A stretch of 64,000 nt of DNA from Candidatus Ideonella esbjergensis (GTDB lineage: Bacteria; Pseudomonadota; Gammaproteobacteria; Burkholderiales; Burkholderiaceae_C): the NCBI GenBank assembly GCA_016710065.1, contig JADJLP010000001.1, positions 682,001-746,000 of the forward strand, in the 5' to 3' direction. Below the pieces are notes generated by a model that was not told the origin of the DNA, ran no database searches, and saw only the letters and a program-made list of their open reading frames with translations. Shown here piece after piece: positions 16,992 to 28,043 of this stretch (positions are counted from its first letter, which is position 1; each line of letters begins with the position of its first letter). Made by a program: the position numbers and the translations under genes.

Positions 16992-17573
16992 ATGCAGTCA
17001 TTCGTGGTCGTCTCCGGCCTTCCAGGAAGCGGCAAGACCACACTAGCCGCAGCACTTGCTGCGTGTCTACACGCCGAACACCTGGATAAGGACCAGTTTC
17101 TTGAGGCGCATTTTCTGGAAGAAGTCGACATCTCTGTCGAGCGTCGCAATGAGCTCAGCCGCCGTGCAGATGATGAATTTAGGGAAAGGGCGCTTCTGCT
17201 TCGGTCAGCCGTGCTCTCTTCATGGTGGCGTCATCCCAGGGCAGTGAGACAGTCAGGAACACCTGTGCATTGGCTAAATGCAAGCGGAATCAAGATAGTC
17301 GAAGTGTTCTGCGAATGTCCTGCAGAAGTCGCCGCCCATCGCTTTGAATCAAGACGACGCCATCCGGGGCATCTTGATGCCCTCCGAACCAGAAAAGAGC
17401 TGCTTGAACAACTCGTCGAGGCAGAGACGCTCGGTCCACTATTCCCAGGAACTGCGCTTGTCTGCAACACCGTCGCTCCCACTTCACCGGATGTCGTTTC
17501 CGCATTGGCTAGCCAAGTAAGATTCCTCGCTGGCACAACGAATGAGGCCCGCCTAGCCACTCGCTCAAGCTGA
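16992..17573 (+). CDS. P-loop kinase-like ATPase (zeta-toxin/AAA kinase fold)
   Basis: The 193-residue protein starts MQSFVVVSGLPGSGKTTLAA, a clean Walker A at 8-17 of small-molecule kinases. The following segment LDKDQFLEAHF is typical of P-loop kinases that phosphorylate small substrates, such as chloramphenicol phosphotransferase, gluconate kinase and zeta-like enzymes. The C-terminal half is helical with a lid-like basic run (ESRRRHPGH). The substrate cannot be named. Its start lies 5 bp after GTTAGGC, so it was probably carried as an integron cassette. No attC follows its stop. Confidence 0.7.
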   Translation: MQSFVVVSGLPGSGKTTLAAALAACLHAEHLDKDQFLEAHFLEEVDISVERRNELSRRADDEFRERALLLRSAVLSSWWRHPRAVRQSGTPVHWLNASGIKIVEVFCECPAEVAAHRFESRRRHPGHLDALRTRKELLEQLVEAETLGPLFPGTALVCNTVAPTSPDVVSALASQVRFLAGTTNEARLATRSS

Positions 17574-17908
17574 GCGACAACGGCATGCCGAAAGAGCGAC
17601 GACCCGCCGTTTGTCATGATTCACATTCGCCGCCGAAGACTTGCAGCGTTTGGCTTGGGTCAGTGGGTTTTCGGCACCCTAGACATGAGTGGGTCATTCT
17701 GATGTTGGCAGCAACAGTCCTACGCATCCGGTGGCGATAGGGCTGGGTAGGGGTAAGGATTCGTGCGTAGATGAGTAACAGTGCGGCATAGATGGCGCCG
17801 TTTCGGCCGCTGGATGATGTCCGGCTTTGGCCGTTCGCGCGTCGGCAGATCGGGAATTGCCAAGCCAGGGCAACGTCTCTGATCCATGCGTTTTACTTTC
17901 GCGCCTTT
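17574..17908. other. intergenic, nothing recognised
   Basis: There is no gene-like frame and no clear repeat. This probably marks a junction between unrelated segments, since the kinase-like gene lacks its downstream attC and the convergent lipoprotein gene ends at 17909. Confidence 0.4.
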
Positions 17909-18577
17909 TCAGTCAGGGGATCCTGAAGTCGCCCTTGTCGCCACGAGCGAGGCAGTTCGCATCCAAGTCTCTCCCCCGTCGAAGCTTGATTCACTCTGCC
18001 AGAGGAAACGCTCCGGCGTGATGTCGCTGAAGCGAATCTTCGTCTTGACAGGTCGGCCTGAAGGGTCAACGCCCGAAGCATCGATCTGCATCTCGTCGCC
18101 AGTCCATGATCCGTGCCACTCCAGGCTTGCTGAAGGTTGCATGGCCGCCAGGCCCGCCATCTCCCATCGCCGGGTGTCTTCGGAGTATGTTCTCAACGTG
18201 ACGAACGACGAGATCTGCCGTCCATCGGGCGCCAAGGCCTTGAAATCGTCCATGACCATTCGGCCCTCGTTCAGATACCTCGCGCTCCACGTCGCCTTGT
18301 ATTGAAAGAGGATTGCCCCGTCAGCGCTGAACTTGGTCGCGTTGACATCCCAATCCCCAATGAGGAACGCGAACTGTTGACCGTCGCTAACCGGACCATT
18401 GAGATAGCGAGCAACTTGCGGCGGGATGGGCGCTGACGATGTACTGGGTTGCACGGCTTTTCCTGCGGTAGTGAGTTCTTCGGAAGGATTGATCGCGGCG
18501 CAGTTGCCCAACGTAGGGGTCGCTATGACGAGTACCGTTGCAGCGAGCGCGCCGGCTTAAGGCCGGAAGAGTTTCAT
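17909..18577 (-). pseudogene. DUF1579-like secreted protein with nonsense codon in the signal peptide
   Basis: The body (about 195 residues, FLIGDWDVNATKFSADG, RYLNEGRMVMDDFKALAPDG, TPERFLWQSESS) resembles the DUF1579-type beta-barrel family. The natural start ATG at 18577 gives MKLFRP, then TAA (18557-18559), then AGALAATVLVIATPTLGNCAA, a good signal peptide with a lipobox-like Cys. The seventh codon is therefore a premature stop, probably from CAA. Translation restarting at a later codon would lose the signal. The ATG overlaps the merR stop (ATGA), showing the former operon. Confidence 0.75.
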
Positions 18578-18790
18578 GACGATGCCGACTCCATTGCAGC
18601 CATAGCCGCGCGTACGTAACGCATGAATGCCTCGTCGACACCGACGCCAAGTGAAAGATCGGGCTCTTGAGACAACGCATGTCGGACGCAGCCCTCAAGC
18701 TCCTCATCGTCACCGCAGTAAGAGTCGAGGAACAGCTGTCGCCAAGTAAGCGGCCAGCCATCCCATCTTGACGACAGGTGGCGTCGCTGG

Positions 18791-19015
18791 TCAGTCGGCG
18801 CCGTACACCTCGTCGATGACGTTGCCGTCGTCGAAGAACTTGCTGATGGCGCGGTCGAGCCGGCGTAGCAGGGCGCTCAGAGTCTCGCCCTCGCGGCGCA
18901 CGAGCATGGCGATGACGTTGTGGGCATCGGTCGCGACGGCCACGCAAGAATTTCCATCCTCGGCTCCGACAGAGATCTCGCCGCCGTCCTCGATCAGATC
19001 GTCGATGTTTCTCAT
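18791..19015 (-). CDS. small IS66-linked accessory protein
   Basis: The 74-residue frame (MRNIDDLIEDGGEISVGAED, then VIAMLVRREGETLSALLRRLD) lies at the 3' end of the IS66 element, and its ATG overlaps the tnpC stop (ATGA). Similar short genes follow tnpC in some IS66 copies; their role is unknown. Acidic, no membrane segment. Confidence 0.6.
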   Translation of the reverse strand: MRNIDDLIEDGGEISVGAEDGNSCVAVATDAHNVIAMLVRREGETLSALLRRLDRAISKFFDDGNVIDEVYGAD

Positions 19016-20691
19016 GACGCGGCGTTCGGCGTTTCGGGCGCATGCCAGCGGTGCGGAAGCAACTCGTCGATGCGGTGGTTCGGGTGTCCGGGCAGTCGCT
19101 CCAGTACGTCCTTGAGGTAGGCCCAAGGATCATGGCCATGCAGCCTGGCCGATCGCACGAGGCTCATCACCATGGCCGCGCGCTTGCCAGCGAGTTCGCT
19201 GCCGGCGAAGAGCCACGCCTTTCGTCCCATCGCCCAAGGGCGCATGAGGTTTTCGACATGGTTGTTGTCCAGGCTCACTGCACCATCGCCGAGGAAGCGG
19301 CCGAGCGCCGCCAGCGCCTGAGGCTGTAGTCCAGCGCGGCGGCGATGCCGCCTCCGTCGGTCACGCGCAAGCGCTCGAGTTTCATCCACGCGTGCAACTC
19401 GTCCCACAGTGGCTGCGCATGCTGCTGGCGATGCGCAAGGCGCCTCTCGGGCGTCATCTCGCGGGCTTCGTTCTCGACCCTGTACAGCCGCGCGATGCGC
19501 ACGATGGCCTGCGCCGCCACGGGGCTCGCATTGGCCTTGGCCAGCTCGTCGAATTTTCTGCGTGCATGCGCGAGGCATCCTGCTTCGATGCAGCCGTCGC
19601 GCCTGAGGACAACGTCGTAACCCCCGTAGTCATCGCAGGTGAGCGTTCCCGTCCATTCGGCCAGGAAGGCTGCCGGGTATTTCGAGCCTCGGCCCACGCA
19701 GAAGTCGTAGACGACGCCGGCCGTGTCGTCGTGCTCGCCTCTGGCATATGCCCAGACGTAGGCCCTGGCCGTCTTGCCTGCGCCGGGTTCGAGCATCCGC
19801 ACCGGCGTCTCGTCGGCATGCAGCACCGCAGCGCCCAGCACGAACTTGCAGTGCGCCTCAAACAGCGGCGTGAGGCTCGCGCCGCCTGCGCCCGACCACG
19901 CCGCCAGCGTCGAGCGCGGTGTGTGCACGCCCGAGCGTGCGTTGACCTGCTCTTGCCGGTAGTACGGCATGTGGTCAACGAAGCGCGACACCAGCGTGTG
20001 CGCGATCAGTCCCGCCGTGGGTTGGCCTTTGTCGATGATCTGCGGCTCCACAGGCTCTTGCACAAGTTTCTGACAGCACTTGCAGGCCCACTTGCCGCGA
20101 ATATGCCGGTGCACGAAGAATTCGGCCGGCACGATGTCGAGCCGCTCGCTCACGTCCTCGCCGATGCGCGTCATGGCTTGGCCGCAGGCGCAGGTTGTGT
20201 TCTCAGGTTCGTGGTGGTGTTCGACGCGACGCAGGTGCTCGGGCAGCCTTTGTCGGCGCGGTTTGCGCTTGGCGTGCGCCTGCGGCTTTGTCGGCCGACT
20301 CAGCGTCGCCCTGCAGTGCCTCAAGCTGCGCGGCCAGATCGGCCTCGTCCTCGGCCAGCGTGTCCTCAAACATCTGGCGCTGCTCGGCGTTCATCGCCTC
20401 GGTGCGCGTCCCGAACTTCCACGCCTTCAGGCGTGCGAGTTCGAACGTGATGCGTTCGATCTTCGCGTCCTTGAACTTGATCTCGCGATCGCGCCTGGCG
20501 ATGTACTCGTCCTTCTCTGCGATCACGGCATCCCGGGCCGAGAGTTGCTCGCTTTGCGCGGCCAATTGCGCGAGCAGCGCAGCCGCGAATTCCGTGACGG
20601 CGCTCTTGCTCAGACCCTGGAGGTCTGCGGCTTTGAGTGCGTTCACATCGAGCATGGGGGCATTGTCTGCACCCGGCTCGAGTTCGGCCAC
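19012..20691 (-). pseudogene. tnpC: IS66 transposase TnpC, two frameshifts
   Basis: Three pieces of one transposase are spread over two frames. The N-terminal part (from 20691) has a long coiled coil and LKAWKFGTRTEAMNAEQRQ. The middle part (after a shift near 20290) has the zinc-finger CACGQAMTRIGEDVSERLD with CKCC, then LHADETPVRMLEPG, YVWAYARGEHDD and CDDYGGYDVVL of the DDE core. The C-terminal part (after a shift near 19320, where TGGCGGCG seems to lack one G) has SLDNNHVENLMRPWAMGRKAWLF. The reassembled length fits a normal IS66 TnpC. As it stands no functional transposase can be made. Confidence 0.9.
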
Positions 20692-20748
20692 AGGGGATCT
20701 TCGAATTGCCCCGCGCGCGCCTTCCCAGGCGGCGTGCGGGGCGCAAGG

Positions 20749-21081
20749 TCACACGCGGGTGATGACCTGCATGTGTTCCAGGCGCTGCCACGGCAGGCCC
20801 AGCACGAGCGCGTCGAACTGCACCCGCGTGATCGTTGGCGGCATGCCGCCATCACGTGGCCAGACGAAGCGGCCCTGGTTCAGGCGCCTGGTCGCACACC
20901 ACACGCCAAAGCCGTCATGCACCACCAGCTTCATGCGCGTGCCGCGCGCGTTGGCGAACAGGTAGCCGTGGTGGGCCTGCGCGCTGCCAAAGACTTGCAC
21001 CACACGCGCCAGCAGTCGGTCGGCGCCCGCTCGCATGTCCGTCGGCTCCACGGCCAGCCACATCGCATCAATGCGGATCAC
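20749..21081 (-). CDS. tnpB: IS66 accessory protein TnpB
   Basis: The 110-residue product has AMWLAVEPTDMRAGADRLLA, YLFANARGTRMKLVVHDGFG and RRLNQGRFVWP, the conserved core of IS66 Orf2/TnpB. It is required for transposition of IS66 elements, with unknown biochemistry. Its ATG overlaps the tnpA stop (ATGA). Intact. Confidence 0.92.
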   Translation of the reverse strand: MIRIDAMWLAVEPTDMRAGADRLLARVVQVFGSAQAHHGYLFANARGTRMKLVVHDGFGVWCATRRLNQGRFVWPRDGGMPPTITRVQFDALVLGLPWQRLEHMQVITRV

Positions 21082-21425
21082 CGCAGCAGCTCGCGCATCC
21101 AGGTGGTCATCTCGGCACTGGCCGACAGCGGCCAGGTGATCGTCATCGATACCGCGCCGCGCCGCACCTCCACCTCAATGTGGCGATCCGCAGCGGGCGC
21201 CGCTTCGATCGCCAGCGGTACGAAGCCCGGCATCGTGACCGCCTGGCCACTGCGCTCACGCGCCGCTTTGCGCCAGCCGTGAACGATGTTGGCGTTGATG
21301 CCGTGGGCCATCGCGACCCTGGCCACCGAGGCACCAGGCGCCGCGCACTCCGTCAGGATCTGCCCCTTCAGCGCCGGGCTGTGGTTCCGGCGGGTTCGCT
21401 TCTTGTCCGTAGTCATCGTGTCCAT
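21078..21425 (-). CDS. tnpA: IS66 accessory protein TnpA
   Basis: The protein has a helix-turn-helix typical of IS66 Orf1 (RRNHSPALKGQILTECAAPG, VARVAMAHGINANIVHGWRK) and a C-terminal beta part. ATG 21425 (MDTMTTDKK) is used as start; ATGs at 21428 and 21416 are possible. A longer TTG-initiated frame would run into the terminal inverted repeat. Product about 115 residues. Confidence 0.88.
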   Translation of the reverse strand: MDTMTTDKKRTRRNHSPALKGQILTECAAPGASVARVAMAHGINANIVHGWRKAARERSGQAVTMPGFVPLAIEAAPAADRHIEVEVRRGAVSMTITWPLSASAEMTTWMRELLR

Positions 21426-22388
21426 CATGAAGTTGATCGTGGACACGATCGTTGGCCGATCAGCCGCCAGGTTCAAGATGGGATGACTGGCCGCTTACGT
21501 CGCCAACGTGCAGCAAGCAATTGCATCGGTGCGGCGTCGCAGGGCGTACCGGCCTCCATCTGCTCACGGACAAGTCCAACAAGAGCTGGCCATTCGTCCA
21601 TATGTTCCAGTTGCCGGCGTCGAAGTCGCGCAACTTGCTTCGGTGACATGTATTTGCTGAACAAGTGAACGCGGGCGTGCACAACAGCTTCCCGATCCAC
21701 TTGAACATGCTGGCGTCAATGCCAACGATTTCCTGCGCGCTTTTCCTGCTCTTGCAGTGTCCTGAGCTTTCCGCGAGTGCCGCGTTGTTGCTGGTCAAAT
21801 CGATCACCATATGCACCCACCGCCACGCCAGAGCGCGCGCCTGTGGACTGTCGGTTCGTACGTTTCTGCGCATGCATTCGCCGACTTCCGCAACCAGCAG
21901 GCTTCTCTGGGTCTCGATTTCATGAGCAGCGCGGCGTGTCGGTGAACGCAACACCTGCACCTCGTCCTCCGTAAGATGCCGCTGGTAGAGCATCATCATC
22001 TCCAGCAGGCTCAGCCAATCGGATGCTTCCACGGCAGTTCCTGCCGTCAGTCGGTTAGCCAAGTACTTGAGCGAATCGCTCAGTGCCCGAGCGCGCTTCG
22101 CTTGTGCGTCGAGAAGCTGCGCCTGCTGATTGATGCTTTCCAGAGGAGCAACCGTCACGTCGTCAATGGCACAGCGAATCTCGGACAGGGAGTAGCCGAT
22201 CTGTTTGAGTACCTGGATACGGTGCAGTCTGAGGAAGTCTTGGCGTCCGTAGATGCGAGCGCCCCCTGGGTGCGGTCCGATGGCGAGCAGGCCGATCGTG
22301 TCGTAATGATGCAGTGTTCGGACGCTCACTCATGAACGTTTGGCCAGTTCACCAATTCTCAGTTCCATTCGTATCGCCCCCGGACCGA

Positions 22389-22419
22389 ATTCTGAGACCT
22401 GACGTTACGTCAGGTGCAA
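22389..22419 (-). promoter_or_regulatory. MerR-type promoter with 19 bp spacer and operator palindrome
   Basis: On the minus strand TTGCAC (22419-22414) and CAGAAT (22394-22389) form -35 and -10 boxes 19 bp apart, the over-long spacer that MerR regulators act on. Within and around the spacer lies a perfect palindrome at 22397-22415 (ACCTGACG, TTA, CGTCAGGT). It ends 21 bp upstream of the merR start, so it fits autoregulation. Binding is inferred from position and symmetry. Confidence 0.72.
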
Positions 22420-22441
22420 GTGGTCAACCAAAATTCCTGAA

Positions 22442-22642
22442 AGCAGACGCGGGCGGCTCGAAGCGAGCAAGCGCGAGCTCCAGAAGCTCAAAGACCAGCT
22501 AACCAGCGCGCAGACCGAGGCGCTGCACGATCCGCTCACCGGACTCCAAAACCGTCGCGGTTTCCAGCGGTTCGTTGACCGGCTCAGGGCAGACACAGCA
22601 GAAGGACCTATCGGATCATCGCCCTTGATGGCTGACAGCTGA
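22442..22642 (+). pseudogene. GGDEF-domain (diguanylate cyclase) fragment
   Basis: The frame reads SKRELQKLKDQL (coiled coil), then HDPLTGLQNRRGFQRFVDRL, the N-terminal signature of GGDEF domains, and stops shortly after. The active-site GG(D/E)EF motif and everything downstream are missing. No plausible start is visible, so this is an internal piece left by rearrangement. Confidence 0.7.
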
Positions 22643-22941
22643 AGTGCTTTCGGCGGGGCTAATCGAGTGTTTCAACAGAAGGGGCCGACCTCTGAAGGCC
22701 AAAAACGGCGGCTTCGTAAGTGCCTGGCAGGCCGGAACTTGCGCAGAAGCGGCCCGAGCGGCGGCAGGTCATCGCAGCAGCGACTTTCCAGGTCGCAGCC
22801 GTCGCCTCACGGGAGGATCTGAGGCTCGTCCCGCGGACTCCAACGATTTTGGCCGCCCCAATGAGGCCCTCTCTCACGGAAGCAGCCCATCGTGGATGCA
22901 AGCAGCCCGGCTCGCTCAGCTTCTGATCCATTGTTGCGCCC
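22643..22941. other. intergenic, nothing recognised
   Basis: Overlapping open frames exist on both strands, but none has recognisable motifs or a ribosome site. This is probably junction sequence between the GGDEF fragment and the MAPEG pseudogene. Confidence 0.35.
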
Positions 22942-23380
22942 TCACGCGACCATCCGAACCAACTCGCCGAGAAGTTCAAGCGCCCATTTGCCCTGAACCA
23001 GCATCTGCATTGCCATGAAGGTAAACCGTACGGTCACAGCCGTAGTGGACGTGGAGGTCAGGTGTGCAATGGACTGCGCGATGCGCGCCGCCAAAACCAA
23101 AAGGGCGAGCGGATCGGTGACGATGGGCTCCGGCGAATACAGCGGCCATGACGATGGCCGCAAAGGTGGGAAGGTTCTCAACGCACTCGCATGCGCTCTG
23201 CACAGCCTTGCAGAAGCAGGCGACACATCATCACCCCCATGGACTGAATCCGTTTGCGCGACGCTGGCCCCTGAGCACAAGAACCAAACGGTGGCAGGCG
23301 ATGGAGACGAGCAGCGTCAGAGTCCAAGCGGCATAGCCCACAAGGGCCACGATGCTGGCGGAATTGGAGGTTGCGCCCAT
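22942..23380 (-). pseudogene. MAPEG-family membrane protein, frameshifted
   Basis: Read across frames from ATG 23380, the product is MGATSNSASIVALVGYAAWT, TLLVSIACHRLVLVLRGQRRA, NGFSPWG, then DDVSPASARLCRAHAS, then CECVENLPTFAAIVMAAVF, then DPLALLVLAARIAQSIAHL and VTVRFTFMAMQMLVQG. This is the four-helix pattern of bacterial MAPEG proteins with its usual ANGF and RLCRAHANCxE-type loop. At least three shifts (around 23240, 23190 and 23130) destroy it. Downstream partner of the HD-domain gene. Confidence 0.8.
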
Positions 23381-23422
23381 TGATTACCCTCGAATGGCGC
23401 CTGCCGGATGAGGTTCAGGAAA

Positions 23423-24146
23423 TCAATATGCTTGACGTAGCAAGCCATCCGCGAATGCGGGCGCGGCCGCGCTCTCGCTCACCATGCAACGACACAATTC
23501 GTCCTTCATCCTCATGCGCGGGTGCGCCGACAACGCATGCTGGCGCACGGCCTGGGGAATGCGGTACAGGTTGCGACCAACGACGTCCGCCATCGCACCT
23601 GCCTGAAGCAAGGGGGCTTCGACCCCGTCGCGCACACCGACCTCGAAGTCGAGGTGACGTGCGATGGCCTCGACAACGACATTCAGCGTGTCCGGATCGG
23701 CCATGCCGTCGAGGCCTCTCCTGGCGTAGTCTGCCCCTCGAATCGCAAAGCATTGTCGAGGCGAAGTCGCCGCGACGGGGTGAGGCCGGCGTCATGCAGC
23801 ATCGCTGCAGCAAACAGCACCTCTCGTTTGGGACACAGCCCGCCAATCACACCGAAGGCCTGCCCCCAAACGGCGTGCGCAGGCAGTGATTGATCAGCCA
23901 GCCGGGTTGATGATCGAGGGCCAACGTCCACGCACGTTCCGCCATACGGCCCGAGGGCACCTCGATGGACTTCACAGCTTCGGGTTCTCGAATTCCGACC
24001 GCGGCTCGGACATGTGACGACGTCTGGGCCGCTTTCGCATCCAGCGCGCAGCCAGAAGGAGGGCGGTAAGTCGCAGTCGCTGTGACAGGTCGAGCGCGCC
24101 ATCGGGGTGATGGGCATGGACCTTTGGGGATGAGGAAGTTCGACAT
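23423..24146 (-). pseudogene. HD-domain phosphohydrolase-like protein, frameshifted
   Basis: From ATG 24146 the first frame runs to VPSGRMAERAWTLALDHQ and LINHCLRT. A shift near 23880 gives WGQAFGVIGGLCPKREVLFA and AAMLHDAGLTP (HD motif). A shift near 23730 gives MADPDTLNVVVEAIARHLDF, MADVVGRNLYRIP and RMRMKDELCRCM to the end. The order matches small HD-domain hydrolases of the NHxLRTY...LFxAAxLHDxGLT type. It is divergent from the GlxA-type regulator and 42 bp upstream of the MAPEG gene, so it formed a small operon, now dead. Confidence 0.75.
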
Positions 24147-25109
24147 GCCCGTAGTGTTCGGCCTAAGATCCGATTCTTCCAGTGGCGAATGTGACATTAA
24201 GGGTGGCATTTGAGACATCACCACAAAGAGGCAACTGAGGTCCCATCCCGAACAGCGAGGCGGCCCACAAAACTCGCCTTTGCGCTTGTGCCTGGCTTCC
24301 TGGACGTCAGCCTCGGTGTTACGTCCGTGATCGTGCAGACCGCAAATGCCCTTTGTCGCGCTGCAGGTCAACCGACACCTTTCAGTTGAGCCTGGTCGCC
24401 CCTGGTCGTGGCGCAAGCGTGTCGGCTACTGGCATCAAGGTTGCACACAAGGCCCTGGACTTAGCGTCCGACTGCGATGTGCTCGTCATGCCAGGTGCAT
24501 TCATTGCGGACGCCGCGGCCATGCAGGCCTGGGCTACCCAACCCGCTATGAAGCCTTGGCTGGCGGTTCTTCGCGAAAGGCAGGCGAGCGCAGGGCCCGT
24601 CGCAGCCTCATGCGCAGGCACCTGGTTATTGGCCGAGGCCGGTCTCCTCAGCGGCCGCCGTGCGACCAGCGTTTGGTGGTGTGAACGGCTGTCAGGAAGC
24701 GCTGTTTTCTGGCGGTGAGGGCGCGGTTCCGGTATTTGGGGTTGGAGGATAGAGCAGTGTGAGCGCCGGTCAGGAAGCGCACCTATTGGACGGCGAGGCG
24801 GCGGTTTTCGTTTGAAGATCTGAGCTTGATGTCTTGAGGCCCCTGCCAGGCCGCCGGAGGCGCCCGGTTGAGCCATGTACTCATGGTTCAACCCCCTGCA
24901 GGGCGTTGCCCCGGCGATGGCGCGTTCAGACGTGGCGCTGTAATCGGCCCCACACCGAGGGTAGGCGGGCACGGCGGCGGCCCCTACTTGGCAGTTCGAC
25001 CCGTTCGCCGTGCCCTTCACCGTGTCATGCGACAGCGGGTGCGGCGCCAGTGTTGCACCCGTGGACGAACCCGTCCAGCAGCACCCCTCGGCAACTCGCC
25101 GGGGTGCTC

Positions 25110-25659
25110 ATGGGCGACGAGCCTGCGCGACGCTTCTTGTGCGCACGCTGCCGCGCGCCGACGCTGGTGTGCAGCCGCTGTGACCGGGGCCAGATCTATT
25201 GCGCCACGGGCTGTGCTGCAGTGGCTCGCGTGCAGTCGCAGCGTGCCGCAGGCCGACGCTATCAGTGCAGCCGGCCCGGGCGCTTCATGCACGCCGCGCG
25301 AACTCAGCGCTGGCGCGAACGCCAGGCGTTGTTGGCAGTGCCCCTGGCCGGCTCGGAGATGGCGACACCGCAATCGGTGACGCATCAGGGTTCCCCGTTG
25401 CCGCCCTCGGATGCTGTACTGGTTGCCGTCCCTTCACCCGTGGCCGCCGCTGCTGTATCTGCTGTATCGGTGCCACCCACTCAGCCGTGCAAGACCATCA
25501 CCACCCGCAACGCGTCCTCTCCCGCCTGCGCCTTGCCCCTGACCGTATCGGCATGGCGCTGCCACTGGTGCCACACGCCCTGCTCGGCACGCGTGCGGCT
25601 GGACTTCCTGCGCCACCGCCGGCCCACGCGCCGTGCCAGCGCACGGTTGGAGCCCAGCC

Positions 25660-25676
<17 letters not shown>
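25110..25676 (+). CDS. cysteine-rich zinc-finger-like passenger of the IS21 element
   Basis: The 188-residue product from ATG 25110 starts MGDEPARRFLCARCRAPTLV and continues CSRCDRGQIYC and ATGCAAVARVQSQRAAGRRY. The CxxC, CxxC and C-x3-C spacing looks like a zinc-binding HIT- or MYND-like finger. Basic RYQCSRPGRFMHAARTQRWR follows, suited to nucleic-acid contact. The C-terminal half is low-complexity, with a late CHWCHTPC pair. The last bases overlap istA. I know of similar small genes upstream of istA in some betaproteobacterial IS21 copies but not of a function. GTG 25104 is an alternative start. Confidence 0.6.
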
Positions 25677-27242
<1,566 letters not shown>

Positions 27243-27246
<4 letters not shown>

Positions 27247-28043
27247 CCGCCGCTGCCAGCACGTCTGCCGATCTGCCCCAGTTCAAGGAGCGCGCACAGG
27301 CGCTGCGCCTGATGGGCCTGCTGGCGCACTGGGACGCCGTGCAGGGCGACCCGGCACGCATCGCCTGGACCGGCGAGCTGCTGGCCTGGGAGGAGGCCGA
27401 GCGCTCGCGACGCAGCCTGGAGCGGCGGCTGCGCTCGGCGCACATCGGGCGCTTCAAGCCGCTGGCCGACTTCGACTGGGACTGGCCCAAGCAATGCGAC
27501 CGCGCCGCGGTGCAGGAGTTGATGACGCTGTCATTCATGACCGACGCCACCAACGTGGTACTGGTCGGCCCCAACGGCGTGGGTAAATCGATGCTGGCTT
27601 GCAACCTCGCCCACCAGGCGCTGATTGAGGGCAAGACGGTGCTGTTCACCACCGCCGGGCAGTTGCTGGGCGACCTGGCCGCGCTGGACAGCGACTCCCT
27701 GCTGCGCCGGCGCATCCGCCACTACGCCGCACCCGACCTGCTGCTCATCGACGAGGTGGGCTACCTGTCGTATTCGAACCGCCACGCCGATCTGCTGTTC
27801 GAGCTGATCAGCCGGCGCTACGAGCACAAGAGCACCGTCATCACCACCAATCGGGCCTTCAAGGAATGGGGCGAGGTGTTCCCCAACGCGGCCTGCACGG
27901 TCTCGCTGATCGACCGCCTGGTGCACCGCTGCGAGGTGGTGGCCATCGAAGGGCAGTCCTACCGGCTCAAGGAGGCAAAAGCGCGCACCGAGCTGAAGGC
28001 GGCGCAGCGCCGCACGGTGCGCGCCAAGGCAGGCAAATCATGA
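27243..28043 (+). CDS. istB: IS21-family helper ATPase IstB
   Basis: The 266-residue AAA+ protein has VLVGPNGVGKSMLACNLAHQ (Walker A) and DLLLIDEVGYLSYSN (Walker B), then STVITTNRAFKEWGEVFPNA (sensor 1) and SLIDRLVHRCEVVAIEGQSY. These are the full set of IstB motifs. It is DnaC-like and remodels target DNA for IstA. ATGA overlaps link it to istA upstream and the small gene downstream. Confidence 0.95.

Larger units (their letters stand above)
18746..21498 (-). mobile_element. IS66-family element, 2753 bp, with 8 bp target duplication
   Basis: Terminal inverted repeats of 26 bp with one mismatch (18746-18771 and 21473-21498) begin GTAAGC, as usual for IS66. GTCGCCAA flanks both ends (18738-18745 and 21499-21506), an exact 8 bp duplication. 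Inside, on the minus strand, are tnpA (21078-21425), tnpB (20749-21081), a frameshifted tnpC (19012-20691) and a small accessory frame (18791-19015). The clean duplication shows simple transposition into the merR gene. With tnpC broken the copy is unlikely to move by itself. Confidence 0.95.
18574..22368 (-). pseudogene. MerR-family regulator, broken by nonsense, frameshift and IS66
   Basis: The reading frame from ATG 22368 gives MELRIGELAKRS, then TGA (22330-22332, expected Gly), then VSVRTLHHYDTIGLL, the canonical MerR helix-turn-helix. The C-terminal ligand domain runs to about 21700, where a 1-nt shift moves the frame. It continues as DREAVVHARVHLFSKY to QLLAARWR at 21507. The IS66 element interrupts here. 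After removing it and one copy of the 8 bp duplication, the frame resumes as QLFLDSYCGDDEELEGCVRH to MAAMESASS. The domain resembles TipAS-type effector-binding domains. Three independent lesions show long-standing loss of function. Confidence 0.88.

Noticed and set aside
17574..17650. attC site after the kinase-like gene
   Set aside because: No GCCTAAC-type left core or paired arms were found; only the upstream core is credible.
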